From positions 24,582,082 through 24,646,081 of the forward strand of contig NC_067207.1 in the NCBI RefSeq assembly GCF_026262505.1: a DNA stretch of 64,000 nucleotides. Direction: 5' to 3'. This DNA comes from Trichomonas vaginalis G3 (taxonomy: Eukaryota > Parabasalia > Trichomonadida > Trichomonadidae). Position 1 is the first letter of the stretch, and the number at the start of each line of letters is the position of its first letter. This document shows positions 29,011 to 39,246 of this stretch, piece after piece. The notes under the pieces are model-generated. The model did no database searches. It saw nothing but the letters and a program-made list of their open reading frames with translations, and was not told the origin of the DNA. The translations under genes were made by a program, and so were the position numbers.

Positions 29011-29868
29011 ATGAATGCTGACTTTAAGAACGCCTTCGAAGCTCTTCATAGTAAGGTGAAACTAGTGAACGACTTCTCATCTGGAAAGAAACTGAAGTCT
29101 GAAGGTTTCGACAACGAGTTAAGAGAAGTAGCACAAAATATGACGAAAATAACAGATGCAGCAACGAGACAGGCAGTTCAAAGTGCCTATGACGCCGTTA
29201 GAGCAACTGTTGTGGAAAGTCAAGAAAAAGAGTTACAACAGACCAAAACAGACCTAGTAAATGCTTTCTTAAAAACGAAAAGTCAGGTAGGACATTATGC
29301 TGCAGATGGAACATATGTGCCAGCTGGTGGAACTTATATACCACCAAACCCTCCAAGAGAAGCACCTGCACCAGGACTACCTAAAACATTTACATCGTCA
29401 CATGGACACAGACACAGGCATGCACCAAAACCAACACAACAACCAACACAACAACCAACACAACAACCAACAGTTCAAAACACTGCACCACAACCAACAG
29501 TTCAAAACACTGCACCACAACCAACAGTTCAAAACCAGCACCACAACCAACAGTTCAAAACCAGCACACAACCACAAACAGAGCAAGGACATAAAAGAAG
29601 TAGAGAACAAGGAAACCAAGAATTCTTAAAAATGCTTAAGGAAATTATGGTTACCCAGATACTCTTGACTTTAGTGACAGATATAAAGAAGCTATTAGAA
29701 AGTTCAAGGAAGGAAATACTGACCCGAACCTATTTAGCTTTATGGTTCAGCACCAAATGGGATATAATTTCAAACCTGGAAAATACAAGCTCGCTAAGGG
29801 ATATGATTTAATAGCATATCATCCAAATGACATGATGAATTTACTCCGAGATATTTGGTGTCAGAGAT
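29011..29868 (+). pseudogene. Coiled-coil protein with QPT repeats, broken
   Basis: Helical N-terminal region (NAFEALHSKVKLVNDFSS), then a Pro/Ala/His linker and a tandem repeat of QPTQQPTQQPTVQNTAPQ type encoded at about 29431-29590. The 3' part shows further coding character. The locus is broken. Its place before the capsid genes suggests a virion internal or scaffold protein. Confidence 0.55.
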
Positions 29869-29934
29869 AAATGATAATTCAACTATCTTCATGAAACGCG
29901 TAAAAAATAGAGACGGAACGAAAGAAGAAAGGTT

Positions 29935-30366
29935 ATGAATGCGGATGACTTAAATAGGGAACTTGTTAAAAACGGTCTCGGAATATATGAAATGCCAGCA
30001 GATGAGGTACAAGAAACTCCACAGGAAGAAGTTCAGATACAACCAGACATGGAAGAAATAGTTCAGCAACAACAGCTAGAAGAGCCTGAAGGAAACGAAC
30101 AAGTCCCTCCTTTGGAAACTAACTTCACAGAACTAGATGAAGATTTGGAACAGCCGAAAAATCTTGACCCTCAACAAGAGTATGCGGAGAATATGGAATC
30201 TTTCCAAGAGTCTAAGAAAAATTCGGCTGACATAGTAGAAGAATATCGAAAAATGTTCGCCGACATACAAAAGACTCCAACATCAGATGAAAATATTCAG
30301 CATAGAATGGAAGTACTGAAAAAATGTACGCAAATACAACAATCCTTTTTACTTACGACCATATAA
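29935..30366 (+). pseudogene. Acidic Gln/Glu-rich capsid-block ORF
   Basis: 143 codons. Glu/Gln/Pro-rich N-terminal half (EEIVQQQQLEEPEGNEQVPP) and a helical second half (ADIVEEYRKMFADIQKTPT). The next frame starts within a few bases and has no ATG, so the locus is probably broken. Function unknown. Confidence 0.5.
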
Positions 30367-30376
30367 CGTTCAATCT

Positions 30377-31501
30377 TTGGCTGAACTCGGTGAAAATAAA
30401 AGGTTAAATTTCAACAAAACATATAGAAATGAAACATTGTTTAAAGTTCATTCAGAACCTAACCAATATGGAAACAAACCTACTTTTGTTTCTGCAGACT
30501 ATGGAACTACAATGAGATGGGGTCATAAAGCTAATCCGGATAGGTGGTTCATAAACTTACAACCACAATTCCAAGAAGTTGTAGACGCAATGGAAGTGAA
30601 TGGTGAACCAGATATAGCTGGTATTTTCAGCGCGGCTTTAATGCCATTGAAAGATATGAAACATGCAGATATTTTGGACCAGTATGAAATGAACATGGCT
30701 GATGGAAATATAACACCTGACGTTCTAGAACATTTATCTCAAAGAACTACACAGAACCATAGAGATGGTATATTTGGTGAAGAGTTTAGAAAGAAAGTTA
30801 GGGAGATAGAAGGAAGAGAACCTATTGTACATGACCTTGCAAACGAAAGTTTACAAAATGTCATAAAAACTTACTTTGCAGACAATGAACTGAGAAGGGA
30901 TGAATATTTAAGAAAACTCAAATGGACAGTACCAAATGAAATGTTAGTATTGAAAAACATGTTCCTTGACAAAATAAAACCAACTACAGAAATAAATGAC
31001 GCAAGACTGAAACATTGGGTAAAAGCTTTCCCATTCACAAAAGATATTATTGGTAACATGGAAAGAAAACCAGAATGGCTACAAAAACATATATTTGGAA
31101 ACGAGCTTATTCCATATGGACAAGCTCTGTTTGAAGAGCTTGAACCGGAAACTCAGGAAAGAGTCATGCAAACAATACGCGAAGACTCAAATACAAACTA
31201 TGACAAAATCTTTCTAGGATATAGGTTACCTGAGATGGGCGACCAGAGCCCAAAGGCAAAAAGGACATGGGAAATTTACAACATACTAGGTGAACATGAG
31301 GCAAAGATGCAACAACTTGAAGCAGAGGGCAAGTTACCAAAAGCGACACCAAAGAAGAAGAGAAGAGTAGAACAAAGTGAAAGTAGTGAAGAAGTAACTT
31401 CATCTAGTGAAAGTAGTGGCAATGAAGGAAAAAGAAGAGTTAAAAACTCAGTCAGGAAGAAAGTAAAGCTTGGTCCGAGTGGGTTCTATTATGACACATA
31501 A
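30377..31501 (+). pseudogene. Large capsid-block protein with nuclear-signal-like tail
   Basis: Open frame of 374 codons without an obvious ATG at its start. It has a globular helical centre (ALFEELEPETQERVMQTIRE) and a basic/Ser tail (TPKKKRRVEQSESSEE) resembling a nuclear localisation signal next to phosphorylatable serines, ending KLGPSGFYYDT. It directly precedes the major capsid gene. A minor capsid or capsid-vertex role, as for similarly placed adenoviral genes, is possible but unproven. Confidence 0.55.
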
Positions 31502-31533
31502 ATCCAACTATTCTATATTTTTACCCATATGAA

Positions 31534-33141
31534 ATGTACGCCGCTCAGAATATAACGCCAACAGTTTTGGATGCCATGAACGGAAATGTTTCCGAATGGT
31601 ATAACGAATGCGACAATGCCATTAGAAGGTCAGAAATAGTTCCTGGAACTTACGAATATACAACTGCTGTTTCTTATGGAAACGTAGGTGAGTTTGGAGA
31701 AGGTTCTTCAACAACAGTAGATATTGCTTGCGACAGGTTTCATATTATTTCTATTGACAACTCATTCTTATACGTGGAACAAGACATTGAAATAAAACCT
31801 TCTGCCAAGTTGTCTGACAAGAAAGGTTGCAATGGAATTTTCTATGTCGGATACCAATATGCTCCAGAAGTTTTCATGGGATATAAGATATATTCTAACT
31901 CTGACTTAGTTCAAACAGTAACATGGGCAAACTATGAATGGTTCGCTTTGAGAAACTCAGTACAACCACAAGCTAGAGAACAAACAGACCAGTATGCAAA
32001 TATTGAGAAAATAAGAAGACTTGACCCTAACGTTCCAGGAGTTTATGTTAACCTTTCTGGACAAACTGCAGCAGCAGTAACCAAAGTAAAACTGAAACTT
32101 AGAGTTCCTTTGTCATCTTTCCTCATCTTCAGGTTTTTAAGATACTTGCCAAACTGGGCAGGAAAAATTTCTATCGAACTTACTCCAAGCAAAAATAACT
32201 TAGTCATTGCACCAACACAAGACCCATTCACTATTACAGACGTAAAGGGAACAAATCAAACGTCATTCGCCGAATTTTGCAAAGACAAAGTTGACTTAGA
32301 CTTTGGTTTCTCAAACTTCAACAATGAAGTAAACTATTATTTCAATGCTGCTGGAACTGCTTGGGACCCAGTTAAGTTCACATGCGAAAAATTTGAATGC
32401 AAGAGAATAGAAAGCAGACTTGCAGTCTATATGTTGGACCCAGATATTTCAAATGCTTTAGCTGCCAAATATATTGCAGTTCCACTTATGTTCCCTATAC
32501 ACCAAATATCTGTCAAAGACTTTGCAGGTGAAGTTGGAAACCAAAGTGCTGACCCAGGTGCAAGAACAGATATTGCTTTAACAACTGCAATGAAACATGC
32601 AGATACTATGTTTGTACTGTTCAGACGAACTATAAATGACTATTCTTGTTTCTACAACCCCGGTATTAAATATCATATAAACATAGATGGCAAATATTAT
32701 CCAAGAGAAGAATATTCTACAGTTGAGGATATGAGGTCATACAACTTGACATTAGATGCTATGAACTTTAACAACAACTTCACAACAACCATTAACCCTG
32801 AAATGCAAAGTTCTATTATGCCATATGTGAAAGTATGGACTCATACAGGAGGTCAAAAAACTCAATATACAAATGGAGACCGTTCAAACTTTTGGCTTGG
32901 CATTCCATTTGCTGACTCAGAAGACTTTATGGGTGGTATTTCAACTGTTGGTACTGTACAAATACAATATACTGGTGACAGAGACGGTCCAGATGAACTG
33001 AGAGCAAAGAAGTTTACAAAACCAATAGCACTTTTCACGGAAGATGCTCTTTTGAAGATTCGTTCGATGAAACCTGCTGGGGCTCCTCAGATTGGCATAA
33101 CGACAGCTTCCATCGAGCAGATTTTGGCAGCAGGTCAGTAA
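31534..33141 (+). CDS. Major capsid protein, double jelly-roll candidate
   Basis: 535 codons, uninterrupted. It is beta-rich throughout, with evenly spaced strands and many Asn/Tyr/Phe turns (FHIISIDNSFLYVEQDIEI, PLSSFLIFRFLRYLPNWAGK, KPIALFTEDALLKI). Length, lack of enzyme motifs and position between a putative vertex gene and the penton-like gene fit the Polinton double-jelly-roll major capsid protein. Presence of a packaging ATPase supports a capsid-forming element. The family is inferred; a structure prediction would settle it. It is the largest intact gene of the element. Confidence 0.75.
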   Translation: MYAAQNITPTVLDAMNGNVSEWYNECDNAIRRSEIVPGTYEYTTAVSYGNVGEFGEGSSTTVDIACDRFHIISIDNSFLYVEQDIEIKPSAKLSDKKGCNGIFYVGYQYAPEVFMGYKIYSNSDLVQTVTWANYEWFALRNSVQPQAREQTDQYANIEKIRRLDPNVPGVYVNLSGQTAAAVTKVKLKLRVPLSSFLIFRFLRYLPNWAGKISIELTPSKNNLVIAPTQDPFTITDVKGTNQTSFAEFCKDKVDLDFGFSNFNNEVNYYFNAAGTAWDPVKFTCEKFECKRIESRLAVYMLDPDISNALAAKYIAVPLMFPIHQISVKDFAGEVGNQSADPGARTDIALTTAMKHADTMFVLFRRTINDYSCFYNPGIKYHINIDGKYYPREEYSTVEDMRSYNLTLDAMNFNNNFTTTINPEMQSSIMPYVKVWTHTGGQKTQYTNGDRSNFWLGIPFADSEDFMGGISTVGTVQIQYTGDRDGPDELRAKKFTKPIALFTEDALLKIRSMKPAGAPQIGITTASIEQILAAGQ

Positions 33142-33453
33142 GTTGTTCTTGAACTGACTTCTCTCCGTCAAATATTGACAGTACGCCAGTTTTGACATAA
33201 TATTGTAAGATAAACTTACCTTTAGAAATATCTGTAAGTTTTGAAGTTATATTTTTGTCTGCTTCAAGAACTTTCACCATTTCAGTTATACCAACTTTCT
33301 TTGCTTTATGAAAATATTTGGTTCAGCAAATACTGCTATTCTATAACATTTACCATTGTTTGTATAAAGAACTATTCTGTCAATGTATTTGTATTGTTTG
33401 TGTGTGTAAACTTTGTTCTGCTTCAATTCGAAGAGATACTCGAATACGTCCAT
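33142..33453 (-). pseudogene. Small minus-strand capsid-block gene, broken
   Basis: Begins MDVFEYLFELKQNKVYTHKQ at 33453 and runs toward the 3' end of the capsid gene. It starts 18 bp from the divergent 33472 gene across a TTTTTATTCTAAGTAAA spacer like other divergent pairs here, which supports its reality. The locus appears broken. Function unknown. Confidence 0.45.
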
Positions 33454-33471
33454 CTTTTTATTCTAAGTAAA
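33454..33471. promoter_or_regulatory. 18-bp divergent promoter
   Basis: CTTTTTATTCTAAGTAAA separates two divergent ATGs with exactly the spacing seen between the fibre and its partner. It shares TTTTATTCTA with that spacer. Confidence 0.5.
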
Positions 33472-34053
33472 ATGTCATTTCCGAAAAATAGAAGCGTAAG
33501 TGTTTCAAAAGGTTTAATGGCGGTGGCAGATGTGAAGTTAAATTCACCAACTCAAACAAACAGTCAAAGTGTTATTGTCAATGTCAAAGACAGAGATGTT
33601 GAAGTGGGGAAACCATACGAAGACGAAGATGGTATAACAATTGTTCCTGTAAAAGAACAACCAACATATCCTGAAGTTAGCAGAGACTTAAGTTCTGTTG
33701 CAGATATTCGAAACGACTACCAACAACTGAAAGACAAACTTCAAACTCAGGAGAAGATTTGTCAAGCTTTAGGTATAATGTTAAACTTGGTCGAACACAA
33801 CCCTGTAAAAGTGAACTCATATGTCATTGCACCTCATGAAGTTTTGAAAGAACTATTGAAACTTTTGACAGAGGCAGACGATATAAACATCAAAGAAATA
33901 GAACCCGACATTAGTTGCTGTGGTGTTTCATATAATGTCATTGACAAGATATACGTTATGAAAGGAGGTGAAACGTTGAACTTAAAGTATAGTTTCCCAG
34001 ACGTCATAAAAATATTTGACGACCACAACATTTCATTAAAATTTATTTGCTAA
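33472..34053 (+). CDS. 193-residue capsid-block protein
   Basis: 193 codons from the ATG after the 18-bp spacer (MSFPKNRSVSVSKG). Disordered N-terminal 75 residues, then a helical stretch (DYQQLKDKLQTQEKICQALG) and an alpha/beta end with three Cys (PDISCCGVSYNVIDKIYVM). No family is recognised. A frame extension upstream of this ATG lacks support. Confidence 0.6.
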   Translation: MSFPKNRSVSVSKGLMAVADVKLNSPTQTNSQSVIVNVKDRDVEVGKPYEDEDGITIVPVKEQPTYPEVSRDLSSVADIRNDYQQLKDKLQTQEKICQALGIMLNLVEHNPVKVNSYVIAPHEVLKELLKLLTEADDINIKEIEPDISCCGVSYNVIDKIYVMKGGETLNLKYSFPDVIKIFDDHNISLKFIC

Positions 34054-34059
34054 GTAAAA

Positions 34060-34290
34060 ATGTCAAAACTTCTTGAAAGATGTTTGAAGAAAAATAATAT
34101 AGACTTTATTTCATGTAAAGGACTTTACACACTTTTGAACGATATGAAAGACCCTGTTTTGTTTGTTCGTGTAGACAAAGGAAAGTTCTATGTCTTTACA
34201 AAATATTTGAACTTCTTAGACAGAGAACTTCAAGAAACGCCATGTGAAAGTTTAGATGAAGTTCTTCTCCACTTTCAGAAAAACTTTTAA
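34060..34290 (+). CDS. 76-residue capsid-block protein
   Basis: Begins MSKLLERCLKKNNIDFISC, 6 bp after the previous stop, and ends 10 bp before the minor capsid start. Tight packing and a fully open frame support it. Function unknown. Confidence 0.55.
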   Translation: MSKLLERCLKKNNIDFISCKGLYTLLNDMKDPVLFVRVDKGKFYVFTKYLNFLDRELQETPCESLDEVLLHFQKNF

Positions 34291-34300
34291 ATATATATAA

Positions 34301-35098
34301 ATGGCAGAAGATATAATGGTTTATACTATTACGACTAAAAACCCTGAGTCATATAATTCTATAACAACAAACTTACAAAGTCCTCAAGGACGATATTGTA
34401 AACTAACCTTAAACACAATGACGACTAAAGCCTGTTTTGCTCTTTTGACACCAGAAGACTTTATTGTTGTGAATGGTAAAAAATACTCCTTTGAAGATAC
34501 TTACTCAGATATACCACCAACAGGTTTTGTTGACTTATTTAATACTTTAAGGACGGGTGTAACATGTGCTGCAACTAGAGCAGGTTTCATTATGTTTGGA
34601 TGTCCGACTGAGTTTACTATAAACGATATGAGCTATAATACAAAACTTATTTCTGGTTTTTACTACCAACAGTTTCCTATAACAGGAAAAGGTGTCATAC
34701 AAGGAATGTCTATTCCATTGACATTAAGCACACCAATCTTATATATTGTTTCAAACTTAGGTTCAAAGTGTTATTCGAATGTCGACAGAAACTATTATGA
34801 CCAAAAGATACTTATGCGTATAAACAATACTTTCTCTGCTGGTTTGCCTATTGTTCATTCGAATGCAGAATTTTCAACCTTAGTGAACTCAAACACTTTG
34901 GCAAGTATAACGTTGACATTAGTTGACGCAAACTTTGTTCCTGTAAAACTTTTATGTCCTATGTATTTGTCAATGACGGCAGAAAGTTTCGAATTGGAAG
35001 ATGCAACTGGTGAAAGTATTGTATTACAAGAACAACTTCAACAACAAATAGCTCAAGAACAACAAATGCAACAAATGCAACAACAAAGTCAAGAATAA
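34301..35098 (+). CDS. Penton-like minor capsid protein candidate
   Basis: 265 codons. Residues 1-225 are beta-rich with Thr/Asn/Gly turns and a terminal strand VKLLCPMYLSMTAESFEL. This suits the single-jelly-roll minor capsid (penton) protein that Polintons encode next to the major capsid gene. The last 35 residues are Gln-rich (QQQIAQEQQMQQMQQQSQE). Copy A retains the 3' end at position 1. The assignment rests on length, strand pattern and neighbourhood. Confidence 0.6.
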   Translation: MAEDIMVYTITTKNPESYNSITTNLQSPQGRYCKLTLNTMTTKACFALLTPEDFIVVNGKKYSFEDTYSDIPPTGFVDLFNTLRTGVTCAATRAGFIMFGCPTEFTINDMSYNTKLISGFYYQQFPITGKGVIQGMSIPLTLSTPILYIVSNLGSKCYSNVDRNYYDQKILMRINNTFSAGLPIVHSNAEFSTLVNSNTLASITLTLVDANFVPVKLLCPMYLSMTAESFELEDATGESIVLQEQLQQQIAQEQQMQQMQQQSQE

Positions 35099-35126
35099 AA
35101 AAAATATTTTTTTTATTTTTATAAAA

Positions 35127-36362
35127 ATGTACAGAATAGATGTTTCAGATTTTTATGACTTCCAAGCATTCAGAAATATGTGTCCATTTCGAGACTATAA
35201 CAAAGCAGTCGAGAATTTGAAACGTTTAGTCATTTATGTCGACTCTGCCCCAGAATGTTATGTTATGAAAGAATGGGATGTAGTCTTTAACAAACCTAAA
35301 GCGACAATAGTTTCAGAACAAGAATGTAGACAGAAACTTAAGAAAATAAAAGTCGTACAAGTTGGCATGAAGATGTTAGATGCTTGGGATATCTTATTGT
35401 CAAAGTTAGAAGATTTTTCAGTTCGTGGTATAAAGTTCTATACACCTTCTCCAAACTTCTATTCTATCTTCACTGGATATAAATATGAACAAGTAGAATG
35501 GAAAGAAAATATTATAGAAGCTTGGTTAGACCATGTCAAAGAAATTATATGCAATGGAAACGAAAGAGTCTATGAGTATATCTTATGTTGGTTTGCAAAC
35601 ATCTTACAACATCCAAGTGCTAAAAATGAAACTGCTCTCATTATAATTGGAAAACAAGGAACTGGTAAGAACACATTCTTTACAGATATTTTGTGCAAAC
35701 TGTTAGAGGGCTATTCGAACCCGAATATGACAAACTTAGAAAACATCTGTGGCAAGTTTAACTCCTCAATAGAGAATATGAAACTTATAGTATGTAACGA
35801 ACTTCAAAGTATAGATACAACAAAAGTTTTGAACTCAGATGCTTTGAAGAGTCTTATAACAGACAAAGTTGGAGTTGTTGAAAGAAAATATAAAGACCAA
35901 AGAGTTTGTGAAAATGTTGCAAACTTCATTATGGTTTCAAACAATGCTGTTCCGATGAAGTTAGAAAGTTCTGACAGAAGATATGTAGTTGTCAGAACGT
36001 CAGATTCTCATATGCAAGATACAGAATATTTTGACGACTTAGCAGAAACTTTGACATCTGACTTTTACAACCACTTGTTCTCATATTTTATGACATTAGA
36101 TATTTCAAAGTTCAATCCAAGACAAATTCCACATACCGAAGAGAGACAAACATTGTTAGAAGCAAACAAGAGTGTATATGAACTGTTCATAGATGAAACT
36201 GACTTTGAGTGTTTAGATGAAAGGTCATTGTACGATTCGTATAAACAATATTGTCAAGAATATGGTTATATGACAGCGTCTAAACGAACATTCTTGGCAA
36301 ATGTCAAAAGTCTTTTAGACGTACAGAATGGTGTATATACAAAGAAAAATTTTTATGAGTAA
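35127..36362 (+). CDS. Superfamily 3 helicase
   Basis: 411 codons, open. Walker A GKQGTGKN is at about residues 175-182, Walker B-like KLIVCNELQS at about 222-231, and SF3 motif C NFIMVSNN at about 264-271, followed by the arginine-containing SSDRRYVVVRTSD. This order is diagnostic for the SF3 family (poxvirus D5, parvovirus NS1, many Polinton-like viruses), replicative hexameric helicases. The N-terminal 170 residues show no clear primase motif. It likely acts with the polB in element replication. The start follows a 28-bp AT-only spacer. Confidence 0.88.
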   Translation: MYRIDVSDFYDFQAFRNMCPFRDYNKAVENLKRLVIYVDSAPECYVMKEWDVVFNKPKATIVSEQECRQKLKKIKVVQVGMKMLDAWDILLSKLEDFSVRGIKFYTPSPNFYSIFTGYKYEQVEWKENIIEAWLDHVKEIICNGNERVYEYILCWFANILQHPSAKNETALIIIGKQGTGKNTFFTDILCKLLEGYSNPNMTNLENICGKFNSSIENMKLIVCNELQSIDTTKVLNSDALKSLITDKVGVVERKYKDQRVCENVANFIMVSNNAVPMKLESSDRRYVVVRTSDSHMQDTEYFDDLAETLTSDFYNHLFSYFMTLDISKFNPRQIPHTEERQTLLEANKSVYELFIDETDFECLDERSLYDSYKQYCQEYGYMTASKRTFLANVKSLLDVQNGVYTKKNFYE

Positions 36363-36398
36363 ATTTTAAAAAAAATATTTTTTTATCCGATAGAAAAG

Positions 36399-36818
36399 AT
36401 GGCAAAATTCATCTCAGTAAACAAGTACATGTCAGGACTTAAAGAAGAACTAGACCCATTCACATATTTGAATGTTTACTTCTACCATTTTGAAAAGTCT
36501 TCATTCAGCAAAGTTTGGAACATCGAACCAGTTAAGTTTGCTATTGTGACTAAAAATGGTGCGAAATTTGAAGACTTAGACATAGAAGGTTTGTTAGCAG
36601 TCAAAGAAAGTTTTGACAGAAGGTTTTCAAACCTTAAAGAAGGCAAAGCATACAAACTTGTTATACCTTATGAACCAAAGAAAGCAGACGACTATGAATA
36701 TTATGAGTCTAAGATAGTTGAAGTTCAAGGTAAATTGGGTAAAAAGATTTTAGAGTCTAAGCCAGTGTTTGCTCCTAAAGAGGAAGAGAACATTGACATT
36801 GACCCAGAAATGTTCTAA
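36399..36818 (+). CDS. Conserved 139-residue Maverick protein
   Basis: Begins MAKFISVNKYMSGLKEELD. Mixed alpha/beta (FTYLNVYFYHFEKSSFSKVW, AYKLVIPYEPKK) with an acidic end (EEENIDIDPEMF). Size, acidic tail and location beside the helicase would suit a single-strand DNA-binding protein, but no motif proves it. Confidence 0.6.
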   Translation: MAKFISVNKYMSGLKEELDPFTYLNVYFYHFEKSSFSKVWNIEPVKFAIVTKNGAKFEDLDIEGLLAVKESFDRRFSNLKEGKAYKLVIPYEPKKADDYEYYESKIVEVQGKLGKKILESKPVFAPKEEENIDIDPEMF

Positions 36819-36834
36819 AAATAAAATTTTATTT

Positions 36835-37284
36835 TTACATGTCAAATTTCTTTTTCTCTGGAACTGGTTCAGGTTCTTTCTTCTCTTCTTCTACTTTCTT
36901 TCTTTCTTTTCTTTCTTCTTCTTTTCTGGTGGAGTTATGTCAAATTTCGCAACCATATTTATGTAAAAGTTCTTTGTCCTTTAATAGCTCTTCTATTCTG
37001 TTTTCTATTTCATCTTCAAGAACAGCGCATGTGTCTTCTTTGCATTCTAAGAACTTTTGTTGGACTTCATCTTTCCAATCGGCGTCATCTCTGTCAACAA
37101 GTCTGTCATTGACAAATTTTAAGACTGCTCTGCTTAATGTTTTATGGTTCTTGTCATATTCCCAGAAACAGAACTTTAGAACAAATTCACCTTTCTTGTT
37201 TACACTATGTAAGATTTTATGGTCGACAGATGTTTTGCTGTCGAAAAGCTTGTCTCGAATATAGATAGCGAAATCGCTAGACAT
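36835..37284 (-). CDS. Lys/Glu-tailed protein divergent from the ATPase
   Basis: About 149 codons beginning MSSDFAIYIRDKLFDS. A helical, charged body (EEIENRIEELLKDKELLHKYG type) ends in a Lys/Glu/Pro run. The tail is encoded by a CTTTCTTT-rich tract that differs in length between copies A and B. Function unknown. Confidence 0.6.
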
Positions 37285-37320
37285 TTTCTAAAAGATAAAA
37301 ATTTTAATTTTTCTAAAAAT
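37285..37320. promoter_or_regulatory. 36-bp divergent promoter, ATPase / Lys-Glu protein
   Basis: A/T-only spacer between two ATGs, with TTTTCTAAAAGAT and TTTTTCTAAAAAT as loosely inverted halves. Confidence 0.4.
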
Positions 37321-38195
37321 ATGTTAGAAAAAAAGTTTGCTGACATTGACAAGAAATTTGAGAATGTTTTAAACAAGAACAAGAGGAAGTTAGAAAATGC
37401 TCAGATAAAGCCTATACATGACAAGTTCTTATTTGCTCAGAATGGTATAACAGGTCTAATTGCACCACCTGGGTCGGGTAAGACTTTCACTTATCTTAAA
37501 ATGGCTGCACAACAACAAGAACTAGATGAGAAGAACCCATTCTATGAGTTAGTTGTCATTTGTAGTACTTCTGGTCAATTTGACCAAACCGTCAATTCGT
37601 TCAAAGATATTATAAAGAAGTCTAAGTTAGTATGTATAAAGGATACTGAGTTGTTAGATTGGATAAAGAAGTACCAAAGAAGAGTTTTGAAGTATAATGC
37701 TATAAATGAGTATATAAATTCTAAGTTTAAAGACCCTAATGAGGAAATGCAGAGAATATTAGAGAAGAAACACTTCAGAAACAAACAGAAAGAGATAGAA
37801 TACATTTCGAAGAAATTGCAATCGTACGATTGGAAGACTTACCCTCATAGGTGTCTTCTTATCTTAGATGACTTTGCTTCTCATCCTTTGTTAAGAATAG
37901 AGAACAAGATATGTGTCGAATTCTTAAGAAGCTCAGACACTTTAACATCTCAGTTGTCATTTGTGTACAGACAGCAAAGAGTTTAAGTAAGGATGTTAAA
38001 AGAATACTTACTGACATTATACTTTTCCCCGGATTGTCCGAAGACGATTTCATGGAACTTATGAAAGAGTCCATGGCAGGTAAGTTTGACAGACATGAAC
38101 TATGGGAGAAGTACAAAGTCATACAAGACCCTCATACTTCTTTCAGAATTCATATCTACGCAAACAAAGTTCAAATTGTAAAAAGTCAAGCTTGA
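37321..38195 (+). pseudogene. A32/FtsK-HerA-type genome packaging ATPase
   Basis: Walker A APPGSGKTFTYLKM at about residues 47-60 and Walker B LLILDDFAS at about 180 identify a P-loop packaging ATPase of the FtsK/HerA superfamily. Polintons, adenovirus-like virophages and NCLDVs use it to fill capsids. A basic N-terminal helix (KNKRKLENAQIKPIHDKF) and a C-terminal helical region are visible. This copy is broken, though most of the protein is readable. Confidence 0.85.
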
Positions 38196-38214
38196 AAAAT
38201 GTAAGTGTTTAGTC

Positions 38215-38394
38215 TTAGTAAGATGGTAGCTTCTTAAAGCATATGCCGTCCTTGAGTTTTAGGTACGTGAAGAGAAGTACAATGAATTCAATTACGAGTA
38301 CAATTGCAATGACAACCAAGGCAACTATTTTTGTCTTTTGCCAGCAAGGGTACTTCTTCTCTTCCAATGGTTCGGCAGAACTATACTCACTCAT
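38215..38394 (-). CDS. Small single-pass membrane protein
   Basis: 59 codons from MSEYSSAEPLEEKKYPC. One strong membrane span at about residues 22-43 (IVALVVIAIVLVIEFIVLLF) with a short Lys-rich end. Convergent with the ATPase, about 20 bp from its end. Small membrane proteins of this type occur in Polinton-like viruses, where they may sit in virion or factory membranes. Not found in copy A at this place. Confidence 0.6.
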   Translation of the reverse strand: MSEYSSAEPLEEKKYPCWQKTKIVALVVIAIVLVIEFIVLLFTYLKLKDGICFKKLPSY

Positions 38395-38474
38395 GAGAAA
38401 TGCCAAAACGGTTTAATAGAAAAAGTGTCATCTACCCTACTTGTTTGAAGTTGTCAAAATACTCTGTTATTTTT

Positions 38475-38630
38475 CATGATTTTCATAGAGTTTTGGCGAC
38501 CCAGAAAAAAGTCGGTCTCGCTGTTCTTCACTGTTTTCATAGAGTTTTGGCGACTACGTTTTTTTACGTACTCGCTGTTCTTCACTGTTTTCATACGGAA
38601 TCTCTTCTCTCGGTTTTACATGGTAAGCGT
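38475..38630. repeat. TTTTGGCGACCCAG / CTCGCTGTTCTTCACTG repeat
   Basis: Two units of the repeat family described at 5386-5600. No ORF. Confidence 0.6.
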
Positions 38631-38631
38631 T

Positions 38632-38975
38632 ATTTTTACATTATGACACGAAGTGAAGATTTGCACTTCGTCAAAAATTAGCGTTATTTTTACATTATGA
38701 CACGAAGTGAAGATTTGCACTTCGTCAAAAATTAGCGTTATTTTTACATTATGACACGAAGTGAAGATTTGCACTTCGTCAAATTTTATAAAAAATTAGC
38801 GTTATTTTTACATTATGACACGAAGTGAAGATTTGCACTTCGTCAAATTTTATAAAAAAATAGCGTTATTTTTACATTATGACACGAAGTGAAGATTTGC
38901 ACTTCGTCAAATTTTATAAAAAAATAGCGTTATTTTTACATTATGACACGAAGTGAAGATTTGCACTTCGTCAAA
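38632..38975. repeat. Six tandem hairpin units (ACGAAGTG...CACTTCGT)
   Basis: Six units of 54 to 63 bp, each containing GCGTTATTTTTACATTATGA then the perfect 8-bp inverted repeat ACGAAGTG-AAGATTTG-CACTTCGT. Units three to five carry an extra TTTTATAAAA insertion. The units are otherwise nearly identical, pointing to recent tandem amplification. They end just upstream of the 39013 gene. Confidence 0.9.
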
Positions 38976-38993
38976 AATAACAGTTATATAATG

Positions 38994-39012
38994 AAAAAGT
39001 GTCATTTTTTTC
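38994..39012 (+). promoter_or_regulatory. AAAAAGTGTCATTTTTT motif
   Basis: AAAAAGTGTCATTTTTT sits directly before the 39013 ATG. The near-identical AAAAAGTGACATTTTT precedes 39247 and, farther off, the HNH genes at 10188 (minus) and 60261. AAAAAGTGTCATTT also precedes 42415 (minus). Probably a core promoter element of small accessory genes. Confidence 0.5.
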
Positions 39013-39206
39013 ATGTCCGAAGACTCGAAGGTGCAACACTTCCAAAATACCGACGAACTCAGAAAGCAGCATGGCAGTATCTTCTTGACAACTTCTTTGA
39101 GTTCTCCAGGTACACCTTGGAAAATGCTGAAGAACTCCGACACAGAGAATTTGGAGAAATTGCACTCCAATACTACCTTGACAAACAAAGGGTAAACAAA
39201 GGGTAA
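39013..39206 (+). pseudogene. Small accessory ORF
   Basis: Starts MSEDSKVQHFQNTDELRKQ after the AAAAAGTGTCATTTTTT motif. A second frame across the same bases has a protein-like helical composition, so the locus is probably broken or the start is misjudged. Function unknown. Confidence 0.4.
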
Positions 39207-39246
39207 ATTAAGACTAAAAACTTAACGTTTAAAAAGTGACATTTTT

